Translations under genes and position numbers: made by a program
The notes under the pieces: model-generated
What the model was told of the DNA's origin: nothing
Databases searched by the model: none
The model's input: the letters and a program-made list of their open reading frames with translations, nothing else
Shown: in pieces, positions 6,747 to 10,102 of the stretch
Numbering within the stretch: position 1 is the first letter of the stretch
Layout of the letters: each line of letters starts with the position of its first letter
Assembly: GCF_036516575.1 (NCBI RefSeq)
Contig: NZ_DATBTY010000050.1
Coordinates: 1-10,102 of the forward strand
From: Cerasibacillus sp036516575
GTDB taxonomy: Bacteria > Bacillota > Bacilli > Bacillales > Amphibacillaceae
Reading direction: 5' to 3'
DNA length: 10,102 bases

Positions 6747-6779
6747 GTTGAAGTCCCCCTTTTTGGTAACATCAAAAGA

Positions 6780-7362
6780 TTATTTTTCTGGATTTGGAAG
6801 GATAAAATGAGTTTCTTCAGCTGACATAAATTCATATTTTAATGTAAATGTTTCCGAATCATCTAGAAGGATGACATATACTAAATGTCCTTCTAATTCT
6901 TCACCTGGAGCTAATTCTTTATCGCCAACTTCGAAAAATTCATCCTCGGATACGATTCCACCTAAATCATGCTTCCCAGCAAAGTTTGCAGAGAACATTT
7001 CATTAGGAACATACGACTCATCACTGATATTTCTTATAGTTACGTCTACTACTGCAAATCTCTCAGTGCCATTTGTTCCTACATTAAACTCTTCAATACT
7101 GACTCCATCCACTTCCTTTGTTAAATAAAAAATCTGTTACCGTTACTTCATAATCAAATCCATATAAATCACTTGTAATAATGGCTGTTTCACCGATTTG
7201 ATAAACTGGAATTTCACCATCGACCTCATTTGTTTCTTCCGATTTATTATCATTGTCTATCTTTTTACCTACAGTTTCCGATTGGCTATCATCCTCACTA
7301 CATGCGGACATCAAAAACATACTCGCTAATAATGCTGTTAAAATTAATGTTAGCTTTCTCAT
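6780..7362 (-). pseudogene. B6: hybrid type A/type B lipoprotein gene with a one-base frameshift
   Basis: The first gene of the array in transcription order. The 5' part (7362 to 7093) starts MRKLTLILTALLASMFLMSAC, a type A signal peptide with Cys21, behind a type A-like AGAGGTG site. After a short linker it continues as type B (DGEIPVYQIGETAIITSDLYGFDYEVTVTDF) and then shifts to a stop. The rest of the type B domain, DGVSIEEF through HFILPNPEK, continues in another frame to 6780. At 7127-7132 the plus strand has six A where B4 and B5 read TTAAAA. Removing one base gives TDFYLTKEVDGVSIEEF, matching TDFNLTKEVDDVK, and a 193-residue protein. Apart from the shift, the frames are intact, so the change is recent, a sequencing error, or bypassed by slippage on the T6 run of the message. 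Confidence 0.85.
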
Positions 7363-7650
7363 GATTTTTCACCTCTTAGTTATTGTTAATGTTTTATCAG
7401 AGAAGATTACATTAAACCTTCCTACACAATGGCTTCGCTTTGGCTTTTCACTCTTTTGTGATAAATGCATTTAATCTAATAACGTTCCATATCGATAGCC
7501 TTGCTCGTACTAGCTAGTCTAATAGCCATAAGTTTAATTGGAATAATTCAAATTATCCATATAATACACATACCATTTTTAGCCTGATTTGGTTTCATTT
7601 TTCAGAAAAATGATTCTTTATACCTAAATACATTTTCAATTTGTATTTCT

Positions 7651-7843
7651 TTTGACAGACTTAAAATAAACTTTTAGGATGAAATTCAGGTTTTTTGATA
7701 AACAAAGCATATTTTAAGCGACATAGAATACTCGCTCTGCAAAAAAGCCTCAGCGAAAATGCGACAGTTATTATCGATAACATGAGGAGATCATCAAGGA
7801 TATAGCATTAATTTGGTGCCTATCATTTTAGTCTGTTATCAAA
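7651..7843. repeat. 193-bp segment with imperfect terminal inverted repeats
   Basis: The left end at 7651-7667 reads TTTGACAGACTTAAAAT. The reverse complement of the right end (7825-7843) reads TTTGATAACAGACTAAAAT. They share TTTGA, CAGAC and TAAAAT with small insertions. The interior has no gene over a dozen codons and carries a TTATCGATAA palindrome and a TCGCT/AGCGA pairing. This is the form of a small non-autonomous mobile element or dispersed intergenic repeat, or of a folded RNA. No target-site duplication is clear, so the call is tentative. Confidence 0.35.
7652..7680 (+). promoter_or_regulatory. Candidate sigma-A promoter on the plus strand, no gene downstream
   Basis: TTGACA at 7652-7657, a 17-base spacer, then TAGGAT at 7675-7680. 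The -35 is a perfect match and the -10 matches at four of six positions (T, A, A, T). A transcript starting near 7687 would run about 195 bases to the hairpin at 7846-7881 and would contain no sizeable reading frame. Confidence 0.4.
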
Positions 7844-7845
7844 TA

Positions 7846-7881
7846 AAAAAGCGGTAATTTCCAATGGATTTACCGCTTTTT
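7846..7881 (-). terminator. Intrinsic terminator of the FHA gene, symmetric enough to work both ways
   Basis: AAAAAGCGGTAA at 7846-7857 pairs perfectly with TTACCGCTTTTT at 7870-7881. An inner TCC/GGA pairing closes the loop. On the minus strand the stem is followed by a T-run (TTTTTTATTT) starting eight bases after the stop at 7889. On the plus strand the stem also ends in five T, so it could stop a transcript arriving from 7687. Confidence 0.85.
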
Positions 7882-7888
7882 AGTCGTA

Positions 7889-9715
7889 TTATTCTTTCGT
7901 TTCCCATTTAAACGTGTAGTCTACCTTACCTATTCTGAATTGATCATCTTCGTTTAATTCATAAACTTTCAATGGGACGAGTGCCTTTCCATTTACACGA
8001 GTTCCATTTTTTGAGTCTAAATCCTTTATACCATATGTGTCTTCGTCGATTTTTACGATTTCAGCGTGCTTTCTTGATACACCAATCGTATCCTCTAAAT
8101 AATTGGCTAAATCACTATTTCTTCCAATCATAAATTGATCTGAATCTACTATAATTTCGCTGACAGTGCCGTCTTCTGTTTCACGTATTAATATCGGTCG
8201 TATCTCTTCTTCAGCATAAACTGATTCGTCCAGTAAGACGGTATCATCTGACTCATCATCCAATAAAGCGGTATCCATACTAGTAGCCGCAATTGCTGGA
8301 GACATTTGCGCTTGAGAAGTAGCTTGTTTGACCGCTTCTTTCTGTGCAACGTTCGTTACTTGACTTGGTAGCGGCTGAACGATTTCTCGTTGTGTTTGAA
8401 TTGGAGTTGCATGCTGATTGATTGTTTCACTTGGATTTTGCGACAATGATTCAGAAACATTTTGTAATTGGTTCTGTTGGATTGACTCTTGTCCAATCGG
8501 ATGAACGGGTTGTTGCCTTTCTTGATGTTGTGATGGTATCGTGTCTGGAACCACCTGATGATCGTGTTGTTGGAAGTCGTGGTGTTGTTGTGGTGGTAAT
8601 GGTTCGTGTTGTATCGGTTGTGCTGTAACATGATGATTTTGTTGATTGCCTTGTGCCATCGTATTCCATTCGAGTTGCTTCCTAGATTCGTTTGGTATCC
8701 CTTGTGCTGACTGTTGTTTAGCTTGTGGTGCTTGCTGATTCTGTTGATTGAGTTCCTCTTCAATTGGCTCTGTTTCAATTCGTTTTACACCCGGGCGCCA
8801 TACTTTTAGGAAAATAAAGACCATAGCCATAATTAATAGAGTTGCAACGCCACTTACCAATAGCATGTCTTGCTTAGGTTGCATGCTATAAAACAACCAA
8901 ATAATTATAATAGCTATCAATGCAGTACCAAACATATAAATTTTTGATTTTGTAGTTAACGGTGGCAGTTGATTTTTGGATTCTACTTTCTGATTGTTGT
9001 TATTTTTTTGCTGTTCTATATTAGTCTTTAGTTTATTCTTCAGCTTTTTTATTGGTTCTCCGTTTTTAGATGATTCCTTGTTTTTAATCTGTTTTCTAAC
9101 ATTTTCTTTACTTATTTGATTATTATTGGGATTTAAATAAGTTAGTTCTAGTAAAACTTCCTTTAATCCTTGGAGATTAAACATCTCACTATTAATGAAC
9201 GTCATTAGTCGATTATGTTCTTCACCTTGCAACCCTTTCATCTGTCCTGCTATTTGCACTAACAATTGTTTTAACTCTTCCATTGTGCTTACATTTTTTT
9301 GTAAACTTTTTATAGGGACATATGTTAGATAAACATCACCGGCATGCTGACCAACATAAATAAAATTAGGATGTAAAATAAAATTATTTTGATTAAGTGT
9401 ATATATTTTACTCTCTTCAAGTGCTTTCGTAATAGATAAAAAAAGTTGAGCGTAATCAATTGCTGTAGCATTTATATTTTGAAAGAATTTATCTAACGGT
9501 CTTAGTGAATCGATACGATAATGAACAGTAATATTTTGATTAAAGTCTACTTTTATAGGTAATATACGTGGAATTTTATTTGACTGAATGTTTTTCACCT
9601 GAATAACTTCCATGTCTTTAGCTTGTATAAATTGTTCATTAACTTTCGTTATTGAAATAGAACTTCCATCTTCTTGAATCTTCACTTCGTAAGCTAAATT
9701 ATAGATGTTCTTCAT
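7889..9715 (-). CDS. FHA-domain membrane protein, DUF6382-like N-terminus (Tad-locus type)
   Basis: A 608-residue predicted membrane protein. Residues 1 to about 195 form a globular region (NFILHPNFIYVG, DVYLTYVPIK) like the DUF6382 domain paired with FHA in Firmicutes; I also note a likeness to the YukC/EssB pseudokinase fold, by impression only. Residues 200-255 are a basic linker. Two membrane segments lie at about 258-277 and 284-304, placing both ends on the same, probably cytoplasmic, side. Residues 320-470 are Gln/His/Pro-rich. TALLDD (482-487) and TVLLDE (492-497) precede a C-terminal FHA domain with GR (531-532), SRKH (547-550) and NGTRVNG (570-576), which in this family bind phosphothreonine. 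The start at 9715 has a strong GGGAGGAGGAAGG site. It diverges from a prepilin peptidase gene and ends at a strong terminator. The likely role is phospho-dependent assembly or control of a Tad pilus. Confidence 0.88.
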   Translation of the reverse strand: MKNIYNLAYEVKIQEDGSSISITKVNEQFIQAKDMEVIQVKNIQSNKIPRILPIKVDFNQNITVHYRIDSLRPLDKFFQNINATAIDYAQLFLSITKALEESKIYTLNQNNFILHPNFIYVGQHAGDVYLTYVPIKSLQKNVSTMEELKQLLVQIAGQMKGLQGEEHNRLMTFINSEMFNLQGLKEVLLELTYLNPNNNQISKENVRKQIKNKESSKNGEPIKKLKNKLKTNIEQQKNNNNQKVESKNQLPPLTTKSKIYMFGTALIAIIIIWLFYSMQPKQDMLLVSGVATLLIMAMVFIFLKVWRPGVKRIETEPIEEELNQQNQQAPQAKQQSAQGIPNESRKQLEWNTMAQGNQQNHHVTAQPIQHEPLPPQQHHDFQQHDHQVVPDTIPSQHQERQQPVHPIGQESIQQNQLQNVSESLSQNPSETINQHATPIQTQREIVQPLPSQVTNVAQKEAVKQATSQAQMSPAIAATSMDTALLDDESDDTVLLDESVYAEEEIRPILIRETEDGTVSEIIVDSDQFMIGRNSDLANYLEDTIGVSRKHAEIVKIDEDTYGIKDLDSKNGTRVNGKALVPLKVYELNEDDQFRIGKVDYTFKWETKE

Positions 9716-9787
9716 AAAAACCTTCCTCCTCCCTTCATAAATATAAATGCTTATTTTGCAAATATATATATTTAACTATTCTAAATA

Positions 9788-9796
9788 TGCTATAAT
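9788..9796 (+). promoter_or_regulatory. Extended -10 promoter for the prepilin peptidase gene
   Basis: TGCTATAAT at 9788-9796 is a perfect extended -10 element (TGnTATAAT), 32 bases ahead of the start codon. No good -35 lies at 17 bases, which is typical of extended -10 promoters. The 113-bp divergent gap must also hold the FHA gene's promoter on the other strand; it is too AT-rich for me to choose one. Confidence 0.6.
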
Positions 9797-9828
9797 ATCA
9801 TGGAATTTAAAACTTTGGAGTGATATTT

Positions 9829-10102
9829 ATGTATTCTGCTTTTGTTTATGTACCACTTATCATAATTTTAGGGATAGCCACGTATACTGATCTTAAAGAA
9901 CGTTTAATATACAACTGGCTCAATTTTCCTGGGATGTTGTATTTTTTGGTTTATCATGTCCTATTTAACACGAGTCATCTTTTGGTTTATATTTTAGGAT
10001 TCCTTGTACTTGGTGGCGTTTCGTTTCTAATCGATTTGTTTACAAATTCTATTGGAGGGGGAGATATAAAATTATTTGCTTTAATCGGGATGGCCGTTGG
10101 TC
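9829..10102 (+). CDS. Type A24 prepilin peptidase, TadV/CpaA-like, partial (3' end outside window)
   Basis: The first 91 residues of a membrane-embedded aspartic protease that cleaves, and in some members methylates, the leader of type IV/Flp pilins during export. The N-terminal hydrophobic segment YVPLIIILGIATYTDLKERL carries the first catalytic Asp (D21) just after the helix, followed by the family's typical Asn-containing IYNWLN. The second motif, GGGDIKLF, gives the GxGD catalytic Asp (D79). The absence of the N-terminal Cys-rich methylase domain and the immediate start at the first membrane helix fit the short TadV/CpaA class rather than full PilD. The ATG at 9829 follows GGAG at 9817-9820. 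It diverges from the FHA protein gene; further pilus genes are expected to the right. Confidence 0.9.
   Translation, partial: MYSAFVYVPLIIILGIATYTDLKERLIYNWLNFPGMLYFLVYHVLFNTSHLLVYILGFLVLGGVSFLIDLFTNSIGGGDIKLFALIGMAVG

Larger units (their letters stand above)
1..7362 (-). repeat. Tandem array of paralogous type A and type B lipoprotein genes
   Basis: Eleven lipoprotein genes and one gene remnant lie head to tail on the minus strand with no unrelated gene between them. Two families alternate: type A at 1-432, 1170-1772, 2574-3218, 3331-3978 and 4219-4866; type B at 526-1128, 1876-2484, 4884-5489, 5523-6116, 6150-6746 and (broken) 6780-7362, plus a remnant at 4078-4195. The distance between equivalent starts is 1340 bp (A1 to A2) and 1356 bp (B1 to B2), so the left half is a duplicated B-A unit of about 1.35 kb that includes its intergenic DNA. 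The array continues past the left edge. No transposase or integrase is visible, so expansion by unequal crossover between copies is the simplest inference. Confidence 0.93.
7363..7888. other. 526-bp non-coding interval between lipoprotein array and FHA gene
   Basis: No convincing gene. From left to right it holds the ribosome site and presumed untranslated leader of the array (7363 to about 7560), a near-palindrome GGAATAATTCAAATTATCC at 7540-7558, a perfect small palindrome ACTAGCTAGT at 7509-7518, an 8-bp hairpin TCATTTTT/AAAAATGA at 7595-7613, then the inverted-repeat-bounded segment 7651-7843 and the terminator. The array must be transcribed from somewhere in 7363-7650, but no minus-strand promoter here has two good hexamers. 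Confidence 0.6.

Noticed and set aside
1..7362. CRISPR-like or DNA-level short spaced repeats
   Set aside because: All repetition is explained by whole-gene duplication; there is no short repeat at regular 60-75 bp spacing.
7571..7597. Minus-strand TGAAAC, 17 bases, GGTATG: resemblance to an extracytoplasmic-function sigma promoter ahead of the array
   Set aside because: The -10 should be CGTA/CGTC; GGTA is a mismatch at a key base and it lies over 200 bp from the first gene. Kept only as a weak idea.
8356..8778. Extra frames on both strands within the Gln/His-rich part of the FHA gene
   Set aside because: Triplet-repeat low-complexity DNA is open in several frames; the FHA gene spans it in frame with intact domains on both sides.
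7889..9715. FHA protein as a type VII secretion component (EssB/EssC-like)
   Set aside because: FHA is C-terminal and no ATPase domain is present; the neighbouring A24 prepilin peptidase points to a Tad pilus rather than a WXG100 secretion locus.

Overview
The window looks like chromosomal DNA of a low-GC Gram-positive bacterium, most likely a member of the Bacillaceae. The evidence is the AT-rich sequence, strong AGGAGG-type ribosome binding sites, lysine/arginine-led lipoprotein signal peptides ending in LAGC/LTAC lipoboxes, and a Tad-type pilus gene neighbourhood. The genus cannot be fixed from the sequence alone.

Positions 1-7362 (minus strand, read right to left) hold a tandem array of small secreted lipoproteins. 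There are two related families. Type A (about 200-215 residues) starts MKRLTLIL, has Cys21, a long acidic Asn/Asp/Glu/Lys linker, and ends near SNQVIWTI. Type B (about 197-202 residues) starts MKRILIIL, has Cys19, a linker ending DGEIPVYQIGET, and ends near LPNPN/LPNPEK. Both read as DUF4352-like beta-sandwich domains, an assignment made by pattern only. In transcription order the array is B6 (frameshifted A/B hybrid), B5, B4, B3, A5, a type B 3' remnant, A4, A3, B2, A2, B1 and A1, and A1 runs off the left edge. That is five A copies, six B copies and one dead fragment. The left half is built on a B-A unit of about 1.35 kb that has duplicated and then lost pieces. The right end is three type B genes separated by identical-length 33-bp spacers. 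Frames and synonymous sites show purifying selection on the framework, while two short surface-loop-like stretches differ sharply between copies.

Positions 7363-7888 are non-coding. They hold the leader of the array, a 193-bp stretch bounded by imperfect inverted repeats with a plus-strand sigma-A-like promoter in its left end, and a hairpin terminator serving the gene to its right.

Positions 7889-9715 (minus) encode a 608-residue membrane protein. It has an N-terminal region resembling the DUF6382 domain, two membrane segments, a Gln/His-rich linker with two Thr-x-Leu-Leu-Asp motifs, and a C-terminal FHA domain. Divergent from it at 9829, on the plus strand, begins a type A24 prepilin peptidase (TadV/CpaA-like) with both catalytic aspartates in view. 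These two genes suggest the edge of a Tad/Flp pilus locus. The lipoprotein array is a separate unit, insulated by the terminator, and no functional link between the two is shown by the sequence.
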